From positions 1 through 22,757 of the forward strand of contig JAEDOO010000015.1 of NCBI GenBank assembly GCA_016301965.1: 22,757 bases of DNA. Reading direction: 5' to 3'. The translations under genes and the position numbers were made by a program. Origin of the DNA: Lachnospiraceae bacterium. Its GTDB lineage: Bacteria > Bacillota > Clostridia > Lachnospirales > Lachnospiraceae. Positions 1-7,042 of the stretch are shown one piece after another. A model generated the notes under the pieces. The model made no database searches and had not been told where the DNA came from. It saw nothing but the letters and a program-made list of their open reading frames with translations. Position 1 is the stretch's first letter. Every line of letters begins with the position of its first letter.

Positions 1-84
1 TACATAGCTAGAGGCCGCCAACGCAAACTGCAGCAGCCCCTGTTCGTGTAAATATATGCTTTTTTAATTCGTCTCAGATTATTA

Positions 85-1290
85 TTACATGTTTTCCATA
101 GTAGAGCGAATGGCCTGGATGAAATCTTTACTGTTGAGTACCTGCACGTTTTCCAAGGCTGTAATCAGCGCAAGGTCTTTTGTCATTTTACCATCAGCAA
201 TAGTATCCAGAGTAGCTTTCTCCAGCTTATCAGCAAAAGCGGAAAGCTCCGGAATCTGATCCAGTTCTCCTCTCTTTCTCAAAGCACCTGTCCACGCAAA
301 AATCGTCGCAACAGAGTTGGTGGATGTTTCTTCACCTTTCAGGTGTTTATAATAATGTCTCTGTACTGTACCGTGGGCTGCCTCATACTCATAATAGCCG
401 TGAGGAGATACCAGCACGGAAGTCATCATGGCCAGTGAACCGAAAGCGGAGGATACCATGTCGCTCATGACATCGCCGTCGTAGTTCTTGCAGGCCCAGA
501 TAAAGCCGCCCTCAGCTTTCATGACACGGGCAACAGCGTCATCGATCAGTGTATAGAAATAGGTGATGCCAGCCTCGGCAAATTTAGCTTTATATTCTTT
601 TTCAAAGATCTCGGCAAAAATATCCTTAAATGTATGGTCGTATTTCTTGGAAATCGTATCTTTGGTAGCGAACCACAGATCCTGATGGGTATCCAGAGCG
701 TATTCAAAGCAGCTTCTGGCAAAGCTTTCGATAGAGTCGTTCAGATTGTGCATACCCTGAGCAATGCCGGCACCTTTATATTCGTGTACAAGAGCTCTGG
801 TCTCTGTGCCGTCTTCGGCAGTGTACACCAGTTCTACCTTACCGGGGCCCGGAATGATCATCTCTGTATTTTTGTACACGTCACCGTAGGCATGTCTTGC
901 GAGAGTAATGGGCTTTTTCCAGTTCTTCACGCAGGGTTCGATACCCTTGACAATGATCGGAGCTCTGAATACTGTGCCATCCAGCATGGCACGGATCGTG
1001 CCGTTGGGGCTCTTCCACATCTCCTTAAGATTATATTCCGTCATGCGGGCTGCGTTAGGTGTGATAGTCGCGCATTTCACAGCAACACCGTATTTTTTGG
1101 TAGCATTTGCAGCATCAATGGTTACCTGATCATCGGTCTCATTTCGATGTTCCAGGCCGAGGTCATAGTATTCTGTCTTCAGGTCGATAAACGGAAGCAG
1201 AAGCTCGTCTTTGATCATCTGCCACAGGATGCGGGTCATCTCATCGCCGTCCATTTCAACCAGCGGTGTCTTCATTTGGATCTTTTCCAT
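85..1290 (-). CDS. icd: NADP-dependent isocitrate dehydrogenase
   Basis: Oxidatively decarboxylates isocitrate to 2-oxoglutarate in the cytoplasm, making NADPH and the carbon skeleton for glutamate. The 401-residue protein is of the homodimeric 'eukaryotic-like' IDH type rather than the E. coli type. It shows the substrate loop SPNGTIR, the metal-binding stretch NYDGDVMSD, and AAHGTVQRHY followed by KGEETSTN; the Arg-His after HGTV is what this family uses to contact the NADP 2'-phosphate. The length is normal for the family. The start is supported by a GGAGGAG ribosome site a few bases upstream and a good promoter at 1325-1353. No citrate synthase or aconitase gene is in the window, so the gene appears monocistronic. 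Several in-frame TAA-like triplets follow the stop. Identification is firm; cofactor choice is inferred from the motif. Confidence 0.95.
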   Translation of the reverse strand: MEKIQMKTPLVEMDGDEMTRILWQMIKDELLLPFIDLKTEYYDLGLEHRNETDDQVTIDAANATKKYGVAVKCATITPNAARMTEYNLKEMWKSPNGTIRAMLDGTVFRAPIIVKGIEPCVKNWKKPITLARHAYGDVYKNTEMIIPGPGKVELVYTAEDGTETRALVHEYKGAGIAQGMHNLNDSIESFARSCFEYALDTHQDLWFATKDTISKKYDHTFKDIFAEIFEKEYKAKFAEAGITYFYTLIDDAVARVMKAEGGFIWACKNYDGDVMSDMVSSAFGSLAMMTSVLVSPHGYYEYEAAHGTVQRHYYKHLKGEETSTNSVATIFAWTGALRKRGELDQIPELSAFADKLEKATLDTIADGKMTKDLALITALENVQVLNSKDFIQAIRSTMENM

Positions 1291-1324
1291 AATAGCTCCT
1301 CCATTGCATAAATATACGTTCTTT

Positions 1325-1353
1325 ATACTATCCTATTTTTTCCGTTTTTGCAA
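1325..1353 (-). promoter_or_regulatory. Sigma-A-type promoter of icd
   Basis: On the minus strand, TTGCAA (1348-1353) and TAGTAT (1325-1330) are separated by 17 bases. They lie about 35 bases upstream of the icd start codon, leaving room for a short leader with a GGAGGAG ribosome site. Confidence 0.6.
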
Positions 1354-1384
1354 GTCAGAGATAATTTTCCTTCGTTTTTTATGC

Positions 1385-1420
1385 AAAAAGTCCTTTTAAA
1401 ATGGATTCAAAAGGACTTTT
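1385..1420 (-). terminator. Intrinsic terminator after the FGGY kinase
   Basis: A perfect 12-bp inverted repeat (1386-1397 with 1409-1420, 11-base loop) lies just beyond the kinase stop. Read on the minus strand, the stem ends in a run of five T. It separates the kinase transcript from icd. Confidence 0.75.
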
Positions 1421-1432
1421 CTGCAAATTTGC

Positions 1433-3040
1433 TTATTTGAAATTGTCAACTGCTGCTCTTTCAATAGCCAGTCCACGGCGATAACTGCGTAGGAATTTCT
1501 CGTAGGATTCCACATCCTCCGGAATCGGATCCACACAGCTTCCTTTAGCACCCGCAAATACATGGGCATTCAGGTACTGATCCAGTGTCTGCTCTGCGGT
1601 ATTGTTTACCAGATAAGCTGCCAGAATGGCAATACCCCAGGCTCCGCCTTCACCGGCCGTTTCCATAACCGCCACAGGTGTATTCAGCGCCGCTGCCAGA
1701 ATTCTCTGCCCGACACCTTCTGTCTTAAAGAAGCCGCCGTGACCAAGCACACGGTCTACTTTCATACCTTCATCCTTCATAAGGATATCCATACCTGTTT
1801 TTAAAGCTCCCAATGCAGTATACAGATGAACTTTCATGAAATTAGCCAGAGTGAAATCTGCATCCGGTTTACGTACAAACAACGGACGACCCTCTTCCAG
1901 ATTGGTCACGTGCTCACCGGAGAGATAATTGTAGGCCAGAAGTCCGCCGCAGTCATCGTCACCTTTCAGCGCTTCTTTAAACAATTTTTCATAGATCTCT
2001 CCCATATCCGGTGTACATCCAAACAGTTTTCCAAAGGAAGCGAACAGATTTACCCAGCCATTCAGGTCTGAGGTACAGTTATTGCAGTGTGCCATTGCCA
2101 CCGGATCACCTGCAGGTGTAGTCACCATATCAAGCTCTGTATACACATGGGAAAGCTCTTTTTCCAGAACCAGCATACCGAAAATGGATGTACCGGCGGA
2201 TACGTTTCCGGTGCGTACGGCCACGCTGTTGGTAGCCACCATACCTGTACCTGCGTCACCCTCCGGCGGACAAAGAGGAATACCGGCTTTAAGATCTCCG
2301 GCCGGATCCAGAAGCGCAGCGCCCTCTTTTGTCAGTGTACCTGCATCTTCTCCCGCCAGAAGGATTTTCGGCAGAAGATCATTCAGTTTCCAGGTAAATC
2401 CCTGATCTTTTACCAGTTCATCAAACTGGGCCTGCATTCTTTTATTGTAATCCTTTGTGGCAGGATCCACCGGCATCATGCCGACAGCATCACCGATACC
2501 CAATACTTTTTCTCCGGTCAGTTTCCAGTGAACGTAGCCGGACAACGTAGTCATAAACGCAATATCCCGCACATGTTTCTCATTGTTTAAGATTGCCTGA
2601 TACAGATGGGCAATGCTCCAGCGCTGGGGAATATTGTATTGGAACAGCTCTGTCAGCTTGCCGGCGGCTTTTCCTGTGATGGTATTTCTCCAGGTTCTGA
2701 ACTCTGCCAGCTGGCGATCGTCCTTATCAAACACCAGATAACCGTGCATCATGGCGGAAAATCCCATCGCTTTAAATTCCTTTAAGGTAACGCCATACGT
2801 CTTTTTGACCTGCTCTTTCAGATCTGCGTAACAGGCCTGCAGACCGGTCCAGACCAGATCCAGACTATAAGTCCAGACACCGTCTTTTAACTGATTTTCC
2901 CAGCCAAAACCGCCCTGGGCAATGGGATGATGTTCTTCATCAATAAGAACTGCCTTAATTCGTGTAGAACCAAGCTCAATACCGAGAATGGCTCTTCCCT
3001 CTTCTATGCACTGTCTGGTTTTCGTCATATCCTGTGTCAT
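1433..3040 (-). CDS. FGGY-family carbohydrate kinase (pentulose kinase-like)
   Basis: An ATP-dependent sugar kinase of the FGGY family (ribulokinase, xylulokinase and relatives). The phosphate-1 motif GIELGSTRIKAVLID is at residues 20-34. The C-terminal ATP-binding segments are LGHGGFFKT (432-440) and a GAWGIAIL stretch near 470. The protein has 535 residues, typical for the family. The open frame extends 25 codons further upstream to 3115, but I chose 3040. A strong ribosome site (AAGGAGG) precedes this ATG, and the promoter at 3087-3115 would start transcription inside the longer frame. No isomerase, epimerase or transporter gene is adjacent, so the substrate cannot be read from context; L-ribulose or D-xylulose are guesses from family resemblance. 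Family assignment is confident, substrate is not. Confidence 0.9.
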   Translation of the reverse strand: MTQDMTKTRQCIEEGRAILGIELGSTRIKAVLIDEEHHPIAQGGFGWENQLKDGVWTYSLDLVWTGLQACYADLKEQVKKTYGVTLKEFKAMGFSAMMHGYLVFDKDDRQLAEFRTWRNTITGKAAGKLTELFQYNIPQRWSIAHLYQAILNNEKHVRDIAFMTTLSGYVHWKLTGEKVLGIGDAVGMMPVDPATKDYNKRMQAQFDELVKDQGFTWKLNDLLPKILLAGEDAGTLTKEGAALLDPAGDLKAGIPLCPPEGDAGTGMVATNSVAVRTGNVSAGTSIFGMLVLEKELSHVYTELDMVTTPAGDPVAMAHCNNCTSDLNGWVNLFASFGKLFGCTPDMGEIYEKLFKEALKGDDDCGGLLAYNYLSGEHVTNLEEGRPLFVRKPDADFTLANFMKVHLYTALGALKTGMDILMKDEGMKVDRVLGHGGFFKTEGVGQRILAAALNTPVAVMETAGEGGAWGIAILAAYLVNNTAEQTLDQYLNAHVFAGAKGSCVDPIPEDVESYEKFLRSYRRGLAIERAAVDNFK

Positions 3041-3086
3041 TTTTTCCTCCTTCTGCATGGCATACTTCAACCATGCACCTGTACTA

Positions 3087-3115
3087 ATAGTATCAATCCT
3101 GAAACATTTTCGCAA
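3087..3115 (-). promoter_or_regulatory. Sigma-A-type promoter of the FGGY kinase
   Basis: On the minus strand, TTGCGA (3110-3115) and TACTAT (3087-3092) are separated by exactly 17 bases. The -35 box begins directly after the stop codon of the upstream protease gene. Transcription would start near 3080, which supports translation from the ATG at 3040. Confidence 0.7.
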
Positions 3116-3116
3116 G

Positions 3117-4019
3117 TCAAAGAGAAGGATTTTTGTTACTGTTTACTGACTTTCCAGTGAACAGTAACGGATTTTTATGCAGATACAACTGCGGTTCCAG
3201 ACGTCCCCAGCCCTGTATATTCCTGTCCAGATGAAGATCTGTACAACAGGAGTGCATAAAAAATTTTATTTCCCGATGTGTCAGACTGGGATACCGGGAC
3301 AAAAGTCTGGCTGTCAGCCCTGAGACTGCCGCACTGGACATAGATGTACCGCTTTTTTTGCAATACCAACCGCACTTTTCCACCGCTGCGGCACAGGATA
3401 CTATATTTTTTCCCGGGAATACGATATCCGGTTTACAGACACACTCTGCCGTAGGGCCACGGCCGGAGTAGATTCGTGTTTTAGACAGCATATCGCTGGC
3501 TCCGACGGTGATCACTTTCTTGCTGCTGCCGGGCGCTGTGATCGATCCCCGCCATGGTCCCATATTGCCGGCTGCTGCAATGACGATCAGGCCCAGCTCT
3601 ACCATTCTGTCCACCATGGCCAGCACTTCTTCCTGATTTCTGGAATTATTGTTTTCCGTGCCGAGAGAAAAATTCAAAATTCGCAGTCCATACGTTTCCC
3701 GATTCTCTTCCACCCAGCGCAGTGCCTCTTTTACTGACCGACGAGTACCCTGACCATTCTCATCCAGGATTTTCAGAATATACAGCGGACATCCCGGTGC
3801 ATAGCCTTTGTATTTTCCCTCTGACATCCTGCCGTCACCTGCAATGATACCGGCAATATGGGTTCCATGCCCAAAATCATCGTAGGGTTCCTTACGATCA
3901 TGCACAAAATCAACAAATCCCAACACCGTTTTTGCCAGATCAGGATGTGTCGCATCCATACCAGAATCCAAAAGTACAACAGGGGGATATTTATTCATTT
4001 CCATAACATTACTTCTCAC
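3117..4019 (-). CDS. Minimal S8 (subtilisin-like) serine protease
   Basis: A peptidase of the subtilase family reduced to little more than the catalytic domain (300 residues). Counting from the GTG at 4019, the triad is Asp18 (LLDSGMD), His51 (GHGTHIAG) and Ser226 (GTSMSSAA), with the oxyanion Asn152 in AAAGNMGP; all are intact. There is no signal peptide, no long propeptide and no cell-wall domain, so a cytoplasmic or intracellular-subtilisin-like role is likely. The start is uncertain: GTG at 4019 or the ATG codons at 4004 and 3998 are possible, and none has a strong ribosome site. It is transcribed divergently from the Csp-like protease with only 50 bases between starts. The last codons contain a 13-bp hairpin at 3135-3168. 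The substrate is unknown. Confidence 0.88.
   Translation of the reverse strand: MRSNVMEMNKYPPVVLLDSGMDATHPDLAKTVLGFVDFVHDRKEPYDDFGHGTHIAGIIAGDGRMSEGKYKGYAPGCPLYILKILDENGQGTRRSVKEALRWVEENRETYGLRILNFSLGTENNNSRNQEEVLAMVDRMVELGLIVIAAAGNMGPWRGSITAPGSSKKVITVGASDMLSKTRIYSGRGPTAECVCKPDIVFPGKNIVSCAAAVEKCGWYCKKSGTSMSSAAVSGLTARLLSRYPSLTHREIKFFMHSCCTDLHLDRNIQGWGRLEPQLYLHKNPLLFTGKSVNSNKNPSL
3135..3168. repeat. Inverted repeat inside the protease 3' end
   Basis: A 13-bp inverted repeat with one mismatch (3135-3147 with 3156-3168) encodes the C-terminal tail of the minimal subtilase. On the plus strand it is followed by GGATTTTT, and on the minus strand by no T run. It may stabilise the mRNA end or stop antisense transcripts; this is inference. 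Confidence 0.45.
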
Positions 4020-4041
4020 ACGATGTTCTCTACCATATAGT
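4013..4041 (+). promoter_or_regulatory. Candidate promoter of the Csp-like protease
   Basis: TTCTCA (4013-4018) and TATAGT (4036-4041) are separated by 17 bases and lie about 30 bases upstream of the GTG start. The same bases read on the minus strand give CATACTATA (4036-4044), a possible -10 for the divergent protease gene. The region is short, so promoters for both genes must overlap. Confidence 0.4.
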
Positions 4042-4069
4042 ATGTAAAAAAGCGAAAGAACGCACGCCT

Positions 4070-5752
4070 GTGACCTATGCCCAGGATCCGCAGTTTGCGG
4101 AATTTCTCTTATCCAACACCCAAAGTGAAGCTTTCAGCCAATATCTTGAAGAACAGAATATCCCTTTCCAGGATATCAATCCTCTGTATAAGCAGATCTG
4201 GTATCCGCTAAAGCGTCTGTCGGATAATCTTTTAAACGATACGCTGTATACTACCATTCCCAAATTGTATATTCCTCAGTCTCTGACCGCTCTGGAAAAC
4301 ACCGGGATACTGCAGGTACAAAAGCGCGCTTCCCTGGCACTGACCGGTGAAAATATACTCCTCGGTTTTCTGGACAGCGGTATCTCTTATACACAACCGG
4401 CTTTTCTCGACAGTGCCGGGCGTACCAGGATCGAGGCCATCTGGGATCAGACAGCAATAGCTGACCAAACCAATTCCGCCCCCTTTGGTTACGGGAAATT
4501 ATATACGTTAACAGATATCCAGAATGCCCTGCAGAATACGGATCCTTACGCCATCGTCCCCAGCCGTGACCAAACAGGCCACGGTACAGCAATCGCCGGT
4601 ATAGCTGCCGGAAGCGAAGATACCAATGCCGGATTTTGCGGAGCAGCGCCCCGGGCCCGTCTGGCCATGGTAAAACTTCAGAGAGCAAAACCATATCTTC
4701 TGACCCAGGCCTGTCTGAAACAGGAACAGGAAATCTATGCAGAAACCGATATTCTCTGCGGCATATCGTGGCTGATGGCACTGTCCCGGGAACTTAGACT
4801 GCCGCTTGTAGTCTGCTTTGGCATTCAGAGCTGGCAGGGATCCCATAATGGAGGTACAGCTTTAGAGCGAACCATAGATTATCTATCGGATTCTCCCGGT
4901 ATCTGCTTTGTTGCAGGCACGGGAAATGAAGCCGATCAGCAGCATCATCAGATGATCAACACCGGTACCGGCATTTTCCATGGCCTCACAGAACTTCTGG
5001 TGGAAAACGATACGGATGATTTTTCCATGGAATTCTGGGCTCCGCCGGTATTTTCATTTATTCTGTCTATTACCAGCCCTTCAGGTGATCAGATCACCGG
5101 ACTGGTACCCAGGCTTGGCAGTCTTTCTCTCACTTTTCCCCTGGATGAAACGGTCATAGAACTGAATTTTGAGACCTTTCGAAGCGAAAGCGGAAATCAA
5201 CTGGCCTATTTCCGTTTTCTGGCCCCTTCTCCCGGTGTATGGACCCTTTATACGGATCTTACTGCCAACATTGATACCAATCTGCATCTGTGGCTTCCGC
5301 CTTCTTCGGCCGTCAGGGGCGGTGTGCGTTTTCTGCGTCCGGATCCCTTTACCACAGCCATGGTTCCCGCAAATACACCGGAAAATATTTCTGTCTCTGC
5401 AGCACAGGCCGCCAATACCTCAACCCTGAGCAACTCCGGTCGGGGGTTATCCTTTACGGGAATGCAAGTCCCCACAATGGCCGCTGTGGGCGAATCAGTT
5501 CTGGCTCCGTCCTATATCAGCGGCTACCAAGCCATTACCGGCTCGAGTGCCTCTGCCGCTCTGTGTGCCGGGGCAGCTGCCCTGGTCATGGAATGGGGAC
5601 AAAAAAACGATGCCTCCAGATTCCTCTCCACCACCGATATCCGCACCTTTCTTCTGCGCGGCTGCAGCCGTCCTCCCGGCGCTTCCTACCCCAATGCCCA
5701 ATCCGGCTATGGGTATCTGAATCTGGAAGCATCCTTTCTCAACAATTTCTGA
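4070..5752 (+). CDS. Csp-like S8 serine protease
   Basis: A subtilase with the architecture of the clostridial germination proteases CspA/B/C. It has an N-terminal prodomain of about 90 residues, a catalytic domain, a jelly-roll-like insert (about residues 300-440), then the end of the catalytic domain. All catalytic residues are present: Asp102 (FLDSGIS), His171 (GHGTAIAG), Asn286 (GTGNEAD) and Ser493 (TGSSASAA). So it looks active, unlike the degenerate CspA and CspC of C. difficile. In known systems Csp proteases convert the spore-cortex hydrolase pro-SleC; no SleC gene is in this window. The start is GTG with only a weak ribosome site, and no other in-frame start exists before the stop at 4004. 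Subtilase assignment is firm; the germination role is inferred. Confidence 0.9.
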   Translation: MTYAQDPQFAEFLLSNTQSEAFSQYLEEQNIPFQDINPLYKQIWYPLKRLSDNLLNDTLYTTIPKLYIPQSLTALENTGILQVQKRASLALTGENILLGFLDSGISYTQPAFLDSAGRTRIEAIWDQTAIADQTNSAPFGYGKLYTLTDIQNALQNTDPYAIVPSRDQTGHGTAIAGIAAGSEDTNAGFCGAAPRARLAMVKLQRAKPYLLTQACLKQEQEIYAETDILCGISWLMALSRELRLPLVVCFGIQSWQGSHNGGTALERTIDYLSDSPGICFVAGTGNEADQQHHQMINTGTGIFHGLTELLVENDTDDFSMEFWAPPVFSFILSITSPSGDQITGLVPRLGSLSLTFPLDETVIELNFETFRSESGNQLAYFRFLAPSPGVWTLYTDLTANIDTNLHLWLPPSSAVRGGVRFLRPDPFTTAMVPANTPENISVSAAQAANTSTLSNSGRGLSFTGMQVPTMAAVGESVLAPSYISGYQAITGSSASAALCAGAAALVMEWGQKNDASRFLSTTDIRTFLLRGCSRPPGASYPNAQSGYGYLNLEASFLNNF

Positions 5753-5781
5753 AAACCTCCGTCACACTTTTCACCACGTCT

Positions 5782-5790
5782 CATACTATG
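5782..5790 (+). promoter_or_regulatory. Possible -10 element of the Cys-rich gene
   Basis: CATACTATG lies about 30 bases upstream of the Cys-rich gene start. It resembles the CATA-type -10 box of mother-cell sporulation sigma factors, and also holds a sigma-A-like TACTAT. No convincing -35 is visible, so this is only a candidate. Confidence 0.25.
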
Positions 5791-5818
5791 AAGTGTATAG
5801 AAAATTGGAGGTTTTACC

Positions 5819-6052
5819 ATGAGTGATTTAGCTGCTACAAACTGTGGATGCGGATGCGACAACAACGGAGGAATCGGCAACTTCTTTGGCGGTGACAACT
5901 GCTGTTCCACACTGATCATTCTTCTGATCCTTTTCTGCTTCTGCGGCAACAACGACAGCAGATGCGGCGGATTTGACAACAACAACAGCTGTCTCTGGAT
6001 CATTCTGCTGCTGTTTTTCTGCGGCGGATGCGGCAACAACGGATGCTGCTAA
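5819..6052 (+). CDS. Small cysteine-rich hydrophobic protein ('chorion-class' type)
   Basis: A 77-residue protein with 13 cysteines (9, 11, 13, 28, 29, 40, 42, 49, 58, 68, 71, 76, 77) and many Asn and Gly. It contains two imperfect repeats, each a Cys-Asn-Gly stretch followed by a short hydrophobic segment (about residues 31-42 and 59-68) and a C-x(1-2)-CGNN exit. Firmicute genomes carry such proteins under the label 'chorion class high-cysteine protein', with no established function. A clear ribosome site (TTGGAGG) precedes the ATG, and a perfect-stem terminator follows at 6091-6121, so it is a true single-gene unit. The hydrophobic segments are short for membrane crossing. Disulfide or metal cross-linking in a spore or envelope layer is plausible but unproven. 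Confidence 0.85.
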   Translation: MSDLAATNCGCGCDNNGGIGNFFGGDNCCSTLIILLILFCFCGNNDSRCGGFDNNNSCLWIILLLFFCGGCGNNGCC

Positions 6053-6090
6053 ATCCTGTTTTTCCTGCGGATAGCCGCAAATAACGATGA

Positions 6091-6121
6091 CAGGCGAAGC
6101 TTTTAAAGCTTCGCCTGTTTT
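6091..6121 (+). terminator. Intrinsic terminator after the Cys-rich gene
   Basis: A perfect 12-bp stem (6091-6102 with 6106-6117) and a 3-base loop are followed by TTTT. It lies about 40 bases after the Cys-rich gene stop. It may also limit transcripts arriving from the opposite small gene. Confidence 0.85.
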
Positions 6122-6163
6122 AAAACGTTTTGCCTGAAAAACAGGCTGTGATGAGCTTCCCCA

Positions 6164-6316
6164 TCAACCTCTCTTACCACTCTTATCCACTTTTTTCTCT
6201 TTCTTCTGTATTTTCTGACACGTTTTTTTCTGCCTTCTCCTGCTTCTTACACAATCCATATCCAGCTCATACACCGTATCTTCCTCAACCACAAGTCTGG
6301 TATCCCGCTTTCCCAT
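6164..6316 (-). CDS. Small basic protein, 50 residues, function unknown
   Basis: This is a short minus-strand gene starting MGKRDTRLVVEEDTVYELDM and ending KKVDKSGKRG before TGA. A strong ribosome site (AAAGGAG) lies 6 bases upstream of the ATG, which is the best evidence that it is real. The first 20 residues are a mixed acidic and hydrophobic stretch that could form a small beta structure. The last 30 residues are almost entirely Lys, Arg and Gln with two cysteines, suggesting nucleic-acid or polyanion binding. A 62-codon frame on the plus strand overlaps it but has no ribosome site and Pro/Ser/Phe-rich composition, as expected for an antisense shadow. No family is recognised. It sits between the Cys-rich gene and the orphan pair. 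Confidence 0.7.
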   Translation of the reverse strand: MGKRDTRLVVEEDTVYELDMDCVRSRRRQKKTCQKIQKKEKKVDKSGKRG

Positions 6317-6383
6317 AAAAAACTCCTTTTTTTCATCTTATGCCCATTTTCCCCTGCTGCTACTACAAGCGAACAGCTCTGCA

Positions 6384-6389
6384 TACAAT
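6384..6389 (+). promoter_or_regulatory. Candidate -10 box upstream of the orphan pair
   Basis: TACAAT (6384-6389) lies inside CATACAATA (6382-6390), about 20 bases before the ATG of the 120-residue orphan gene. A clear -35 is absent. The element fits either sigma-A or a CATA-type sporulation promoter, and its closeness to the ribosome site makes the leader very short. Confidence 0.25.
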
Positions 6390-6407
6390 AGTAAAAAAGG
6401 CTTTTTT

Positions 6408-6770
6408 ATGGATAACTCTTCATTAACTCCCATGACACCGCTAGACAGCATGGTTTCTGACGACACCTTGCAAATGATGAAAGCCACGCTTCCCTATCTG
6501 CCGCCCCGGCAGGCCCGTATGCTGGCCGTGCTTGCCAAATTTCAGGAGCTGAAAAATACGCTGTCCATGCAGCCCGCCAGATCTGATGCCTTTCAGGCCA
6601 TGAGCACATCCGCCCCACTGGACGACGATGCGCTGTTAAATGCTCTGAAAACCTACGGCGGTGAAAAAGGAAAACAAATGGTCGAAAATGTACAGCAAAT
6701 GAAAGATATGTTCCAGCTTATATCCCTGATGCAGAGCACATCATTTTCAGACAAGGAGGGTAAGGAATGA
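6408..6770 (+). CDS. Hypothetical protein, 120 residues, Met-rich and helical
   Basis: No family is recognised. The protein is predicted soluble, with no signal peptide or membrane segment. About one residue in ten is Met, and several amphipathic helices are apparent, especially residues 18-50 and 88-110. The segment around LPPRQARMLAVL (31-42) resembles residues 71-82 of the next protein. Its stop codon overlaps the ATG of the next gene by 4 bases (ATGA), so the two are translationally coupled and probably act together. An AAAAAAGG sequence upstream of the ATG serves as a modest ribosome site. Neighbouring genes (subtilases, Cys-rich protein) suggest a sporulation or envelope setting, but nothing in the protein itself shows that. 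Confidence 0.83.
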   Translation: MDNSSLTPMTPLDSMVSDDTLQMMKATLPYLPPRQARMLAVLAKFQELKNTLSMQPARSDAFQAMSTSAPLDDDALLNALKTYGGEKGKQMVENVQQMKDMFQLISLMQSTSFSDKEGKE

Positions 6771-7042
6771 AACAAGGATGGATCGACGATGACCGCCTGA
6801 CATCTATTCCCAGAGAAAAACTGGAGAGACTGAAATATCTTGCGGATTCCACGGATGCCACAGACCGTACACACCAGATGCAGATTCTGACAGCCATGAT
6901 CAGAAACCCGGACAGACTGAAGCTGAATTTCACCAAAAAAGAAATTGATCTGCTGATGTCTGTATTACAAGAATACGCATCACCAAAAGAGCTTGCCATG
7001 CTCTCTCAGGCGATGCGTATGTTTCAGAAATCCTCTTTTTAA
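6767..7042 (+). CDS. Hypothetical protein, 91 residues, coupled to the preceding gene
   Basis: No family is recognised. This is a small, soluble, mostly helical protein. A ribosome site (AAGGAGGGTAAGG) lies within the end of the upstream gene, and the start overlaps that gene's stop by 4 bases. Residues 64-79, ending SPKELAML, align without gaps to residues 24-39 of its partner, ending PPRQARML, sharing Met, Tyr, Pro, a basic residue, Gln/Glu and Met-Leu. This suggests a shared helical module or an old duplication. Its stop overlaps the stop of cinA on the opposite strand by 4 bases (TTAA), so the genes converge with no spacer and no terminator between them. Confidence 0.83.
   Translation: MKQGWIDDDRLTSIPREKLERLKYLADSTDATDRTHQMQILTAMIRNPDRLKLNFTKKEIDLLMSVLQEYASPKELAMLSQAMRMFQKSSF

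Noticed and set aside
10..41. A 9-bp hairpin with two wobble pairs downstream of icd on the minus strand
   Set aside because: No T run follows it and the window ends at once, so I cannot call it a terminator.
634..1311. A 225-codon open frame on the plus strand opposite icd
   Set aside because: Antisense shadow of icd with no family resemblance and no ribosome site.
6130..6318. A 62-codon plus-strand frame between the Cys-rich gene and the orphan pair
   Set aside because: No ribosome site, Pro/Ser/Phe-rich, and overlapped by a better-supported 50-residue minus-strand gene.
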